Shown: positions 38,101-53,100 of the stretch, piece by piece
Position numbering within the stretch: the stretch's first letter is position 1
Layout: each line of letters starts with the position of its first letter
Assembly: GCF_037975245.1 (NCBI RefSeq)
Contig: NC_092562.1
Coordinates: forward strand, 11,664,001 to 11,728,000
Source of the DNA: Apostichopus japonicus
Lineage: Eukaryota > Echinodermata > Holothuroidea > Aspidochirotida > Stichopodidae
DNA length: 64,000 bases
Direction: 5' to 3'
Translations under genes and position numbers: made by a program
The notes under the pieces: model-generated
Told to the model about the DNA's origin: nothing
The model's database searches: none
What the model saw: the letters and a program-made list of their open reading frames with translations, nothing else

Positions 38101-41100
38101 TGTAGGTGTTCATCCACTTAGATGATGTAACTTACTGAAGTGATCAGTGATGTCATGTGATGAAGTGATCAGTGTTGCATGTTATCTCCAAAACCAAGCA
38201 TTGATCTTGTTATTCTCGCACAAAATCAGTATTGTATTTCTTAGTCTAAACGTCTTAGATTCAAGTCTATCAATGCTTCACCCGTTTTAGAGGAGGCTTA
38301 AAAGTAAGATACATAGAATTTGAACACAAGAAGTGAAAGTGATCTATCCTGGAAAGCAAAAGGGCAAACAAAGTTGTGAAAATGAAGAAAAAATTAAAAC
38401 TGAAAGATATTGTTAAAAGCTTTACCTTGATGAAGTGAATAGTCCTTAAAATGGTAACAATTTCATCTGTTTAGGTCGTGTTGGTCAGGGCTTTATAGAT
38501 GGCATCTTCATTAAACATGTCCTTGAAGACAGCCCGGCCGGGAAAACAGGAGACTTAAAGACAGGGGACAGGATCTTAGAGGTGAGTGGCATAGAAAGAA
38601 GGTTAAAAGCAGAAACACAGAATATTAGCTTTGAGAAGGTTATAGGCAGACACACAGAATGGAAACTAGATGTGAGTGTAATAGAAAGAAGGTTATAGGC
38701 AGGAACACAGAATCTTAGAAGGAAGGTTAATGTTTAGGCATAATGAATTCTAGCAAAACATCTGAGGAAGATGTTATAGCTTTAGAAACCTTGGAACCAC
38801 CATCAGTCTAATGGGTGGTGTTGAAAAGATCAGGTCTTGTTTTACACATTTATATGTATCTCTGATATGTATATCATTAACTCTATGGTTTTGAAAAAAC
38901 AACTACCATTAGGTAGGAATTTCTTTTGAATCTGTCAACAGACATATCTGGATAGTATATTATCTCTGGATGGTTGTTTTACTAAATTTTGAAAGCTTGC
39001 ATGGTATTTTAAGAAAATTGCAATATGTATAAAAGACAAAAATGATATCCACTTCGCAACCCCCCCCCCCCACATTCTCCCTTATGTAATATATTTTTTC
39101 ATTTTCTGTGGTTTTTCAGGTCAACGACTGCGACTTACGTGAAGCTACTCACGACCAGGCAGTGGCTATCATCAAAAACGCACCCAATCCAGTCAAGTTT
39201 AAGGTTCAGAGCCTATCACCAGAGCTACAGCCCTCTTATGTAAGTCAAATGAGAAAGTTTGTCGGCAAAAGACAGTTCCAGAGACGGGCACTCACAACAG
39301 ATTCGCCTTTTAACAAATCATAAAATCTCACAAAGTCCCATCGCTTTGATCGGTTTTGTTCTTCCCATTGTTCCTTATTCTACACACATCGTCCACCATT
39401 TCATATTTAAGCTTGAAAGACTGCCGAGGGCTGCGATCGATTCGTTGTCACTATTAACGTTAATAGGGTTTGATCTCCGAAGGGTAGGTTGAGTTAGGTT
39501 TCTTACGTTTCCATCTCTGAAATGCAAATGTTGATTAATTTATTGTCTTCCAGTTAGATCATATTTGTCGTTATTAAAATAAAAAATTCCCCCCAAACTC
39601 CCATAAGAAATATTAAAACAAGTGTAATGATTAGCGGAACCTATTGCATGTTGTGCAAAACGTATTGCACGATAATGTGGGAAAAACATGCACAACTTGT
39701 GTGGTCCTATGATTTGGCTAAATGTACGACATTTTGAGACTTATTTGAAGTTCTATAAAGTAGTATAAGAGTCATACCATCTCCCTGAGTTTGATAGAAT
39801 TCCAAAAGTAGTTTGGTGTCGGTGGATACTAAAAACCCATGTGCTTAGAGTTTACTCCACATATAGATTAGAAGCACAGTCTTTAGTTCTTATTAACTCT
39901 CTCTACACTTGGTATTGTTGAAGAATTTATATAACTCACACATCTAGAGGCTGTTTGTGGATGGCAAAGCATTTCCTTTGCTGGTTGTTGTTGGCATTAA
40001 TTTATTTATTATTTATTTATTTTGTTGAGAACACAAAAGGGGTGTGGGGAGGGGGAGGTGTGATTGGGATATTGAGGTATTCATGTTCTCTTTGGGGGTG
40101 GGGGATGTGCAGAAGGGAGGTGTGATTGGGTTTCTTGTTGACTCAAGTTCTCTTTGGGGGTTGGGGACGGGGGGTGGGGGAGGGGTCGTGAATAGGGTAC
40201 TGCTGCCACCAGTTCTCCTCTCAGGTCATATTCATAACAGTAAATATTTTATCTCCTCATCTCTTGCCAGCTGTTTACTGCAATACTGTATTACTCAGGA
40301 GACCCTAAAACAGGGATGAGTATGGAATGAAGTATAAATAAATTATGAATTCCATGAACAATTTGGAGATTTCTTACTCTCCACTTTAGGATACCCCCCC
40401 CCTCTCTCTCTGTACCTGGTACTTTTTTATCTTGGTGAAAGGGTAGTCTTCCATTCATTTGATTTGCAGTTTTCAAATTTGCCATAGGAATTCAATCGCT
40501 TTTGATATCTTTGTGCTTCCAAGTCTCTACCTCGACTTCCGACCTTGGTTCAATTTTCGTAAATTTTTAATTCCAGGATTTTCCTTCTTTTTTTAACTTT
40601 GCCCTCCTTCCAATCCTTTACTTTAAAGCCAAATTATTATCTGCAGAGAGGAAATCTTGTATTGATATCATCATGATTTATACTTGATAGTTATAAAATA
40701 TTAAAATAGCAAATAATTAATCAAAAGAATTAAAATATTTCAGTGGAAATTTTCTGCAGAACTATTTTGAGTTCAAGGACTACAATCTTTTGGGTATAAA
40801 ATTGTGGAAAATATCTGTAATTGGAGACTCTTTCTTGAGGTGATCTTTTTGTTTAGTTTGACTAAAGTTATTGTTCAGGTGAAGCAATGTTGAAGAACCC
40901 AAGTTAAATGCAGATAATACGGACATTTTGGATGAAAATGTGTGGATAAAACTTGTGAGTTGAAAGCAGCTTTTTTTGAGGTGATCTTTGGTTAATGCTT
41001 GATACTTATAATCTCAAAGCAGTGTCTTTGATAATAGCTTGACTCATTCAGTGAAAATTTGTAAAAAGGTTTTTTCTAATACCACTGTGAGTAGTATTCA

Positions 41101-44100
41101 GGTCAATAAAAATGTTGAGGATTTGATCAAATCAGTTAATGAATATCACTCAAAACATATACATTTCGTGAAAACATCCAAAAGGGTATCATAAGTTGAG
41201 ATCAATTACCCATGTTATTTTTAAGTCAACATGTTGGTTAAGCTTAGAAAAACAATCAGTCAAATGAATGACTTTTTCATGGAAGTAAAGAACAAATCTG
41301 AAATACGGAAGTGTATAGTAAGTTGTTGCAGATATGTGAAAACATTAGTAGACGAATATTAATCCCCTTGTCTAATGCTAGACACAACGAAGGATAAAAC
41401 AAACGTCCAAAACAAATACAACAAATCTATGCACGAAATGGTCTTCAGAGAAGATATGTATTCATATTTTTATAAACATTTTTCCATTATGAGTTGATGT
41501 GTAGTTAGGAGTAATAAGAACTTTAATTCAAGTAGTCACAACTATAACGAATTTGAAACAAAGAATGTATTAAATAATCAGAAACTATTGACCTCAAACC
41601 GCTCTTTGGTGGAGATGATGAACAGCTTAAAAATTCAAGATCTGAGATTGTTTCAGTGCATCTTCCACCACCTACTCCAACTTTATTCCCACCGTTTACG
41701 GAGCACAATTGTACATTAATACTTTTCTTCCCTCATCTTCAAAATTAGGGTCGCCTTTGTCCCTTTATTCCATTTTCTACTGAATTTGAGGACAATTGGA
41801 GATTGTCATTTTGGTTTTTTGGTTTTCTTCCCTTCCTGTATTCATAACATTATCAGCTATTTCATATTCAAACATATTTAATCATTGCAATATCCATTAT
41901 TTATTTTTCTGTTGTTGTATTACGTTCAGTATTTCTATGCTTCCTCGGCAAATAATTAGATTTAAAAATTTTTACTATTTTATTACTCCAGAAATAGTTT
42001 GATATATTTTGCCCTACATTCACCCTTCTTCCAAAAAAGTTGATCAGGCTACGACATTTCAACTTAGTATAACTCGTTACTTTTATCTCATCTTGCCCAG
42101 TATATTATTATCTCAAAGGATGGCCTCCATATAAGCCAGTATGAAAGGTGACATATAGGGCTAGTAGAATAGTGACCAAAACATAAAAATATATATATTT
42201 AGCAACCAGGTAGACGTTGCATTTTTCATCAATTTATTAATATATTCGTAGTACGTGGTTAATTAGTTGGCGCTATTTATTCATTTCAAACTTTTTAGTA
42301 GTTGTGAGTAGAGTGTGACATATAGTTATGAAAAGTTATTTTGCTCTTCCAGTTTCTGATTCTAATCCCTTTCTGGTTCACCATATTGATTTGTTTACTA
42401 GTGAGCGATTTTCCAATTGATACTTTTCTGAACACAGAGGCTCATGGAATTTAGAGGCACGCTGGTACTTAAGTACTTATGAACATGTCCCACACCATGT
42501 AAGTTAGTCTACAACAATGAAGAGGTGTAACACTGGTCGTGTTTGAGCGGTCCCAGAAGGACAGTTTTATTCGAATCTTTGGTTTAAAAATACCATTGCG
42601 CTAGATTAAACATTCACAACAGTGATTTAGCCAATACAACTGCAGAGATGGTGTGATTAATGGATGTTTGTGGTGATCATTTCAAACAGTGGTAATATTT
42701 GTCAAAGGTCGTGGTGCACAAGGAAAAGCTGTTGGTCAGTGTTTGTACTCGTAGTTGTAGGACCTCAGTAATAGTTATAAGTGAAACTACTTTGCCGATT
42801 GGACAACTGTTGCGGGCATATCAAAGGTCATCAGCATTGACCTAAAATTTCAGCATTGATTGGATGACTGTTGCAGGCATATCAAAGATCATCAGCATTG
42901 ACCTCAAATTTCAGCATTGATTGGATGACTGTTGCAGGCATATCAAAGGTCATCAGCATTGACCTCAAATTTCAGCATTGATTGGATGACTGTTGCAGGC
43001 ATATCAAAGGTCATCAGCATTGACCTCAAATTTCAGCATTGATTGGATGACTGTTGCAGGCATATCAAAGGTCATCAGCATTGACCTCAAATTTCAGCAT
43101 TGATTGGATGACTGTTGCAGGCATATCAAAGGTCATCAGCATTGACCTCAAATTTCAGCATTGATTGGATGACTGTTGCAGGCATATCAAAGGTCATCAG
43201 CATTGACCTCAAATTTCAGCATTGATTGGATGACTGTTTCAAGCGTATCAAAGGTCATCAGCATTGACCTCAAATTTCTGCATTGATTGGATGACTGTTG
43301 CAGGCATATCAAAGGTCATCAGCATTGACTTCAAATTACAGCATTGATTGGATGACTGTTTCAAGCATATCAAAGGTCATCAGCATTGACCTCAAATTGC
43401 AGAATTGATTGGATGACTGTTTCAAGCATACAGCGATGTAAGTCTTCCGGATTTTTACGGAAATCCGGTTTTTTTTTTAATTCCAATAAGTCTTCCGTAT
43501 TTTTACGGAAATCCGTTTTTTTTTTTAAATTCCAATAAAGTTCCACAAAATTGTTCGAATATCAAAGACACAACGCGGCAAGAATGCCTGGCCCGTTGTA
43601 GCAAGCTAACTTCAATTTTCACTCATCGATCACTCAAAATACCATTTTCAGTTTCGCATCATCGCATTGCACTGTACAACATTGTGCCATGTGAATATCG
43701 TTGCGTACGTGCGAACTTCAAATCGCTATAGCTCATTTCTGTCGTTGGAAAACCTTGCCTAATTCATGTTGATTGGACTGCTAATTAATATCTTCGTAAC
43801 TGCTGGTGCTCGACATAAGTTTTGGAATTAACGCTTGTGATATTTGTGAGCGGCGGAAATCTACGGGATACGCATATGAAAGTCGATATTTGTGATCGCA
43901 TTCGAATGTGAGACTGTTTTTTATTCCGTAGTTCGCTGCGACGTATTCGTAACTTTGAGCTAGCCTAACATAACGATAGTGTGTAAGTAGTAAGAACTAG
44001 GGGTAAGATGTGTTAGCGCTAATACTTCTGAGCTAGCCTAACATAACGATAGTGTGTAAGTAGTCAGAGCTAGGAGTAGGATGTGTTAGGACGGCATTCA

Positions 44101-47100
44101 CCTGGGGTCTCCGAATATTTTTTCCGGTTTTTTTTTTGGGCTGCACTTACATCCCTGAGCATATCAAAGGTCATCAGCATTGACCTCAAATTTCTGCATT
44201 GATTGGATGACTGTTGCAGGCATATCAAAGGTCATCAGCACGACCTCAAATTTCAGCATTGATTTGTCCAGCACTTTTACAATTGGTATATATATCATGA
44301 AATAATGTGATGCTAATTGTCCCCCCTAAAAGAAGCCATTTTGCATGTTTTTATTTTTGAGGGTTTTACCAGATAAATTATTCCCTGGTATGGTTCTATG
44401 GTGCAATGATGTGATACATTGAACTATGCAACAAGTTAAATATTGTCAGGTGACACCATTGAATGTGACAAGTAACCGCAATGCATTTAGGTGGTATGTC
44501 TTTACTGATCATGTGGTATAATATGACACCACTATACAAGAGGTATGATGTGACACCTTTGGATGTGTCATGTCATTACTTTGATATGTGACTACTATGC
44601 TGCTAAGAATCAGTGGTGTGATGTGACACCACTATGCAACTGTGATGTGACACCATACGAGTGCCACTATACAACATAGTGATGTGACACACTCTGTCAC
44701 AACTATGCATAAAGTATGCACTATCCTACACCAACAATGGTGTGGTATAATACCAATTACATAGAGATGTGGTTGTCCATCACATTGCCGTTCTGTCTTT
44801 TAACACCACTGTGCAGTTAGATATACTATGCTGTACCCATGAGTCTACAATGTTGTGATATTATCATTTCCTATGCAGTAATGGTTTGAAAGCTTTCCAG
44901 AAAATGTACTTCAGTATTTCATGTTTATCATTTCATTACCATGTTAGCTTGCTCATTTGTCTTCAAAATTAAAAATTTTCACATTTTTTTTTCTTATTTA
45001 CGGCAAAAATTTACATGTAACAGCCTTCTGCCAAAGTTAGTGTTATGTTAACAGTCCTTGCAATTGTAACAAATTATCCATTATTCGTCGGCATTTTTCC
45101 TCACTTTCCCATTCTCTCACTAATTCTTAGACTCATTTTTTTCCCCCATCGCCCTTGAAATGCACAGTAGTTTATGTGACTGTGCAGCTTCTAACAGCAT
45201 AGACTGTCCAAAAAAACAAAAAAAAGTTTCTTTTCGGAGACACTAACGTCCTGTTCCTCTGTCACTAATCTTAGTTTTACCATCTTGTGGCTTCTTTGTC
45301 TCTGCTATAAAAATTAATTGCTGCTGCTGTATTGTTTGTTTCAAGTCACAGAGGTGAAAGTGGGTCATTAGTAGAATAATTGACTAATTGCCAAATGCAA
45401 TGCAGGCTATAGCTTAAACTGAATACATTCATAATGCCAAATAACATCTGATGTAACAAAACAAAAAACCCCAAAAACAACAGCCTATGTGCAAAACTGT
45501 ATAAAACCATCACATGGCAAACAAACCATGCTCTTAACACAGCTCAGGAACTCTAAAGTAACCCGGCGTCATAACTAAATTGTGTCGTACATCGTGGATG
45601 AATTTGTCAAGATGGAAATGCAGCCAAATGGGAGATATATATCTATATATGAGTGCTTGTCAAAATGATTTCAAAGTTTCTCTAAAAATAATTCCCGTGT
45701 GCTATAATATCACCTTTAATGTACTTGCACTGACTAAACATTACTCCAGACTTTGGCATTGGGCTGTGTGTCTCTTTCATCAGTTTCATCACAGAGCCCA
45801 ATAAAATTCTTTTGCACACTTAGATATTTTCCTCTTATTTTCCTTATTTCCATGTGTCCTGTTTATTTTCACTCTTAATTTCAATATACTAGTCCAGACC
45901 AGATCATTCACCTTGCTGTTTTCCAACCTTTTGACATTTTTATCCAGAAGTACTTCTCCTGAGCATTGAGCAACAACCTTGGTGAAATTAATTAGTTAAG
46001 AAGTTAATACCGACAATGACTGTGGCCTTAAGGCTTCGCATCTCATTAATGCACCATAAGGCTTCCATCAATAAAAGCAAAAAAAAATATTGCATTTAAA
46101 TAAGAATCACTGTTAGAACTTTATAGATTGTTTTATAGATCTAGTTTAATTATGTAGCTAATCTGAATATGCTAATCAGTTGCCTTACTTCAGTCACATG
46201 GTTATATAGATTGAGCAAGAAGTTAAAATCAGTGAAAATGTCAGAGTCATTCCAGTTCATTCTGTAAAGGACTGTCTGGTGCCTCAACTGAACCATGGTT
46301 AATTTAAATATGTCTTTACAATGTTAATCATGCCAGAGAGTTTTAGCTGAAACTCGGAATAAATTGTCTAGAGCTGTGAAATATATCCCATTCACATAAA
46401 CCAGGAAGCACCAATTAACCGAGAGAACGAAAAGAAAAATTGTTCTAATGAGCCCTATTTTAAAGACACGGTTTGTTATCAGTAAATGTCATACTAGTTT
46501 GTATGTCATCTGAATACACCAGCCATGTACTGATTAATGACATGAGTCACTCATATACAAAGGGTGAGTCACCCAATGTTTCGAGTGTTTCATGTTCTTG
46601 GCTTGTTGATGATTATTTCTTTAGGTTTTGTGATGATTTGTTCCAATCATAAGTCCTTCATACAAAAAACTCATCAACATTATCTGTGAAGATTATGTAC
46701 TTTTAGTGTAGGTTAAAGCTTACCAGGACTTCTTAAGTAGGAGATTAAAGAAGTGACATCTCTCAGTCTCAAATTTCAAATGCCTATTTAGGATCATGGC
46801 TGGATGATACATAAATGAAATGTTGAACTGGAAAGACAAACTTGTAGCTCACCATGCTCACATGCAACTCAAGATCATTGTCCCTCTTTTGGGTATGAAC
46901 AAAACCCTGGCAACAAAAGTAAGAAAACACATTTTTTGATAAAACAGTCATTTAACAGGCCCACATGACAAACTCTTTGGCTGTCCTGCTGGTGTCAATA
47001 ATATTTCTTGCCAAGGATCATAATTTGATCTATTTCCATGGATGACTGTGATTCTACCATAGTGAATTGTTAGGTATCTGCATCACCGTGTGCTTGTATA

Positions 47101-50100
47101 TAGGAATCTGATAGACCTAAATGTTTTGAACCAGAGAGGTTGCAGGTCACCAAAACGTCACCAATAGACTGAGGCACTGCTATGACGTGATATGGACCTG
47201 ACAAATGGCCAGGAGGATGGTTTAATACCCTTGGTGCGGAGAAAAGTTGGTAAAGCTTGTTCCCCATATTGCATGTTGTCATTGCTATAACTGTATGTAC
47301 AGTGTTGTATCCATCATATGGCTTAAAGTATACGCTGCTCCTGTTACAGCAGGGATTGTTAAGCATTGCTGACATATATGTATATATACACCTTTAATAT
47401 CTTTAATGCCCATGTATACTTTATATCAAAATTAGTTGGAATCTGGATTGGAATATGTATGTAGTTCCATTTCACAGAAGTGGCTGCAAACATACTCTCA
47501 TTCGTGCATGTGGTCCGCATACAAACATTTGATATCTCCTTACACAAGTGTTTACCCTATCTCGTACTCACATCGGGGCTGGTTACTTTCATGTGGTTCG
47601 CATACAAACATGTGGTATTTTCTTATACAAGTGTTTACATTATCTCGTACACACATTGGGCCTGGTTACATTCATGTGGTCTGGGTACAAACGTGATATC
47701 TTCTTACACAGGTGGTTTACATGATCACGTACACACATTGGGCCTGGTAACATTCATTAGGTTTCATGACATAAATAGTGTTCAGTACATTTCATTTCTG
47801 ATATTTCATGTTTTTCCTTTCATTTTGACATATATTGTCTCACGTCATGTCACGTCACACATTCACTCTCCACGTCTACTTAAATGCTGACTATGTCACA
47901 CATGAAGTCATAAATGGTGTTTGCTCTCTGAAATAATTCATGTTGTCTAAGTCCCTGTGTATTCAAAGCGAGGGTCGTGACACTTTTTAGTGTTCCCAAA
48001 ATGTTTTGGAGGGTCACCAAAAGTTAGAAGAGTAAGAAAAGCATTGCTGATTTTTGTGTGAAAACAAGTGGAAAAATCTTGGAACATAAATTACTTAACA
48101 AAGTTGGTAAATACTGTAGAAAAACCATTTTGCAACTAAGCATCTTTAAATCATGAAAATTGTCTACTTGCCCAAGTACAGTAGCTCCCTTTCCCGGGCG
48201 ACTATGCTATGAATTGTTCAATCAGTATGTATGTTTAACAATGAGCCATAAAATTAACTATATTTAATAATAATATTTCAAAATATATCATAATGTGTAT
48301 AGCAACATAACTTAAGTAACTAAAGTAACTCACAAAGGCAGTGGTACAAGAATTGGTTAATAAAAAGGTCAGTTTAATATAAGTTATCTCACGTAAAACG
48401 ATTGGGTAGAGGGATTGCTACTGTATCAGAATCAATCACACCTGTCTGATTGATGTTAATCTATAGGATGAAGAGTATCTCTAGAATTACCATAAAAATC
48501 AATCAATTCTGGCTGTTGTAAATCCTTGGGATAGCTGCATATCTTTTGGATTGCTGTCGGTATCAATCAAAGCCATCTGATGTTAACTTATGTGCGGGTG
48601 TACATCTTAGAATTATTGTCAGAATCAATCGAATCCAGCTGTTGTAAATCCCATAGGACTAGTCATAATCAAGCCTCATACAGTTAGTGTATGTGAGGGT
48701 GTACATCTGAGGACTATTGTCAGAATCAATCGATATGTTGTAAATCCTGTAGGACTAGTCGGATTCAAGCCTCATGCAGTTAAGTGTATGTGAGGGTGAA
48801 CATCTGTGGACTATTGTCAGAATCAATCAAATCCAGCTGTTGTAAATCCTGTAGGACTAGTCGGATTCAAGCCTCATGCAGTTAAGTGTATGTGAGGGTG
48901 AACATCTGTGGACTATTGTCAGAATCAATCAAATCCAGCTGTTGTAAATCCTGTAGGACTAGTCGGATTCAAGCCTCATGCAGTTAAGTGTATGTGAGGG
49001 TGAACATCTGTGGACTATTGTCAGAATCAATCAAATCCAGCTGTTGTAAATCCTGTAGGACTAGTCATAATCAACCCTCATGCAGTTAGTGTATGTGAGG
49101 GTGTACATCTGTGGATGTTTGTCAGAATCAATCGAATCCAGCTGTTGTACATCGCATAGAACTAGTCATAATCAAACCAATCTGCTGTTAATCTGGTGTA
49201 AATCTGTTTCCGTATTGTCAGAATCAATCAAATCTAGCTGCTGTTGTAAAGCAGACAGTTCCCATCTGTATGATTGCTCTCAACATCAATCTGTAAGTCT
49301 ACGGATAATGATCATCTTTAGGATAACCTTTGCAATTCAAAGCCATACCCTGCACATCTCTAGGGTAGTGTGCACGTTTAATTTTTTACAACCAATGAAA
49401 TCCATCGATTGCAAATCTTGGGATAGTGTATGTTAAGTTTTCTACAACTTAAACTGAAAACTCATCCTACATACTGTCTAACTACAAGGTGCAGTCGCTT
49501 GACAGAGTAACTGCAGGGAATGTTATATGCCTTTTTAAATGATTAGATCATTGTAGTTGTGTAAACAAAGTTAGGAAATATGACACATATTGGATATTAG
49601 TTGATTGAGCTCAGGACAATTGCAGGGTAATTATCTCAGCACAATTATTGTTATTCCACCCATCAGAAGAAAAGAATATTCACATACAGAAACACACACA
49701 CACCCATCCACATGGTGAGGTAAAAATGCTCCAAGGTCACATTTTCATAGCTTGTTACTGTTCAAAGCAAATAAAACACAGGACAAAAGTGCTGTTTATC
49801 TCAGAACACTAACATCTTGTAGCTCTGTCATGCTATAACAAACTACAGATCAACTTTCTTTCTGGTTTTGGCAACTAACATATGATTAGCATTTTGAAGA
49901 GGATTTTGTCATGCTTTAAGATACTATTTTCAATCAATCAATCAATCAATCAGTATTTATACAGCGCTGATATCCTGGAACAATTCAAAAGTGCCTTGAA
50001 AGACCTTCATGGATGCTATGTGTTAATTGAATTTAACCATAAATTTCAGTTGTAGATTCTCTACATTGCTTCCCAATTGCTGGATGCTGTGTTAAATACT

Positions 50101-53100
50101 CCAAGCAACCAATGATAATGCTGATATGCCTTAACTAGCTTTATGAATATGCATGAGCTATTGTGTTTTTACCTAATTTGAAACTAACTGAGTTAACAAT
50201 TCTGTTTTTTTCATTTTGTATGACGTATTTATTATTTATACATAATCGTTATTAACCAGTCTATAATACATAATCTGGAATGACTGAATATTTCATGGAA
50301 TGTTTCAGTTTGTGATGTCTATATGACAATGATATCACACTGTAGTTATTTACATAAGTGTTTGCGTTACTGTTGATTACTACCAGGAAAAGCCATTACC
50401 AGTGTGTTTTGTATTTGTGATCTCCACTGCTTACTTCTTGACATTGGTCGCAACAGTATTAAATCCAACATCGTATGCATTAACTAAGAACAGTGAGGAA
50501 CAAGTTACATTTGTAGAAATGCACATAACAGCACACAGTGGCGGGCACAAGATTCCAAAGGGTGGGGGGGGGGGGGGAGAAAGTTGTAAAATCCCCCAGC
50601 ATATTTAGGTAGGATGGCATGAACCTATATGGAATGACCAGAGGTGATACAAGGAGTTTATTAGGATGAGTTGTGGATCTGGGTTGTTGAAGCTGTCATT
50701 TCAGCAGATGTAGTAAGCAGGGAATTAGTCATCATATATCCCATTGTACATAGCGTTCTTTTCTACTACGAACCCTTTATTGTGCTATAAGCTGTTAGGG
50801 CATTTGAGGAATAGATATATCAGGTAGAGGGAGGTTTACCTTTCCCTGTAGTGTTGAGCAAATTACACTCAATGTGGGCTGTAGGTTTATTGGTCAGGCT
50901 CCTGTTTTTCGATCCATGCTTACGTAAATATCGTTTGGTTGTCCAGATGGTTGCAGGAAAAATGAATTTGATAAACTCTTATATACCTGAACCAAACTTA
51001 TGAGTATTAATAAGATCTGGTTGCTAAGCATGACTAATGAACTATATTGTGGTATACGGTAACATCGAGTGTCCCCCACATTTGTTTACTGTGTTATACA
51101 TATGGAAAATGCACTGATAGACACACATGGTTGCCAGGTTTGCAAAGTCAAATTATAACCACTTTTTCAATTGCAATTTTAATATGCAAAGCATTAACAG
51201 AAATGGCCAAAAAACCCACAGTGAAACAAGAAGACATCAATTTTGTATTCTGATACGCTTTCTTAGATTTTCCAGCCATTTAGTGGAATCATACAGTAAA
51301 CTACAACGCATGAGTGAATTAAGTGATTGAAATATTTCCTTGCTTCAAACAGTTTGACTCTCGACCTGTACAAGTACTTGTAACTCTTCATGTTACTGAC
51401 AGAATCTGGTCAAACCGTCGATGAAATCACATAGCTGAAGGATAAAACTCAAATGCTGGGCAAAATCAGCAAGATCTTCACACCCCTATCCTATATACAA
51501 AAACATTAATGCCCTTATACTGGTGGGGAGTTGCTGTATACCATCATACCAAGGGCGTAGGAAGCGGGGGGGGCTGGGGGTGCCAGCCCCCTCAGTGAAA
51601 AATATGGAGGGGCGGAAGTATCATTCCGCCTCCCGCTTCGCAAGTCAGAAAACCCCTTTTTCATTTCCAAATGAGAAAAATAATCTCATTTGGAGCACCA
51701 AATTGCATCTAAGGCCACCTGGAAATGCAAAAAAATTTCCACAAGGGAGGGGGACACCCCCTCTCCGTTGACACCCCCCCAGGCCGGCCATCAGTCTTTA
51801 GCCCCCCCCCCCACTCAAAGTACTCCTCATACCATAAGAAGTAGATGTAGAATGGATAAGCATGATTGTAGAAATGGGAAATCTGTATGAAGCATGGACT
51901 AGTATGCTAAAATGACATGTAGTAATACTGACCTACTTCTCATAGCAGAATAATAGGCTTTTTTTCTTGGTCTATTAAATATGGTCACATTTCATTGCAC
52001 TCACACAAACAGAATTATCTCTGTACTAGCTGATTAGATCTGGCCAGATATATATCCATTTCCACTTTTCACAGAAGTCAAAGAGATTCTCTGTGCAGAT
52101 CTGACAGCGAATTATCTTTTCTCTTTATATCACCTTCTTTTCTTAAAATCTTATTTTAGCTCAGCGAACTTGATGATGAGTCATACCAAGCTACCATGAT
52201 CATACCCATGGACGAGGACCAAGATAAAAGTGTAAGTAATGCTCGGTTGTTATGCGTTGTGATTGCCATGTATTGGTAAGAGTGACGTCCAGCTGCTTGC
52301 ATCTATTCTGTATATATGATAGTGGGGATTAATTTTGTCATTGGCATCCATGTGTTGGTACACAGTGACTACCAGCTACAGTAATTTGCATCTATTTCGC
52401 AGAGACAAAATTTTTTTTATGGTCCATGGGTTAGGTTTTTCATTATCAAACTGTTTACTTTATACAGCATCTGGTGGAATGGGTATTATGGTGTATATGA
52501 GTTTCTAATGATGAAACATATTCAGCTGTTTTAATTATAATCCAGCATTTAGTGTAAAGAGAAGTAGACTAATACATGAGGGTAGTACATTGTTGGTAGT
52601 GAACTATAAATTACACAAAGGTGTAGGTATATGTAAACATGTTAGTTTAAATTAACATGATCACAATGAGGGTATGGTTTAATTTATTAATTTTACTTGT
52701 GTTCCATGGTGAAAGTGAACAGTGACTTTACCTCACTTGGGTTCCTTACCTGTCTCGGCTCAAATCATGCACTCTCTCATCTACCTAACCTACCTATTAA
52801 ACCGATAATCTTTGATCACTGTACCCCTGCTGATCCATGGTTACATATGTTACATCGTTAAGGCAAACAGTGACTTTACCTCACTTGGGTTCCTTACCTG
52901 TCTCTGCTCAAATCATGCACTCTCTCATCTACCTAACCTACCTATTTAACCCATAGTCTTTGATCACTGTACCCCTGCTGATCCATGGTTACATATGTTA
53001 CATCGTTAAGGCAAACAGTGACTTTACTTCACTTGGGTTCCTTACCTGTCTCTGCTCAAATCATGCACTCTCTCATCTACCTAACCTACCTATTAAACCC

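Larger units (their letters stand above)
39240..52159 (+). other. MPDZ intron 21 (12.9 kb)
   Basis: The largest intron, between PDZ7 and the PDZ8 linker. It holds the 61-bp minisatellite with a transposon inside it (42785-44265), degenerate ATGTGACACCA repeats (44395-44700), an ~85-bp repeat (47480-47760), an ~100-bp repeat (48430-49250), a G-run near 50565 and a G/C-rich element (51545-51830). The stretches 39300-42700, 44900-47400 and 49500-51500 show no exon with both splice sites and matching phase. Confidence 0.75.
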
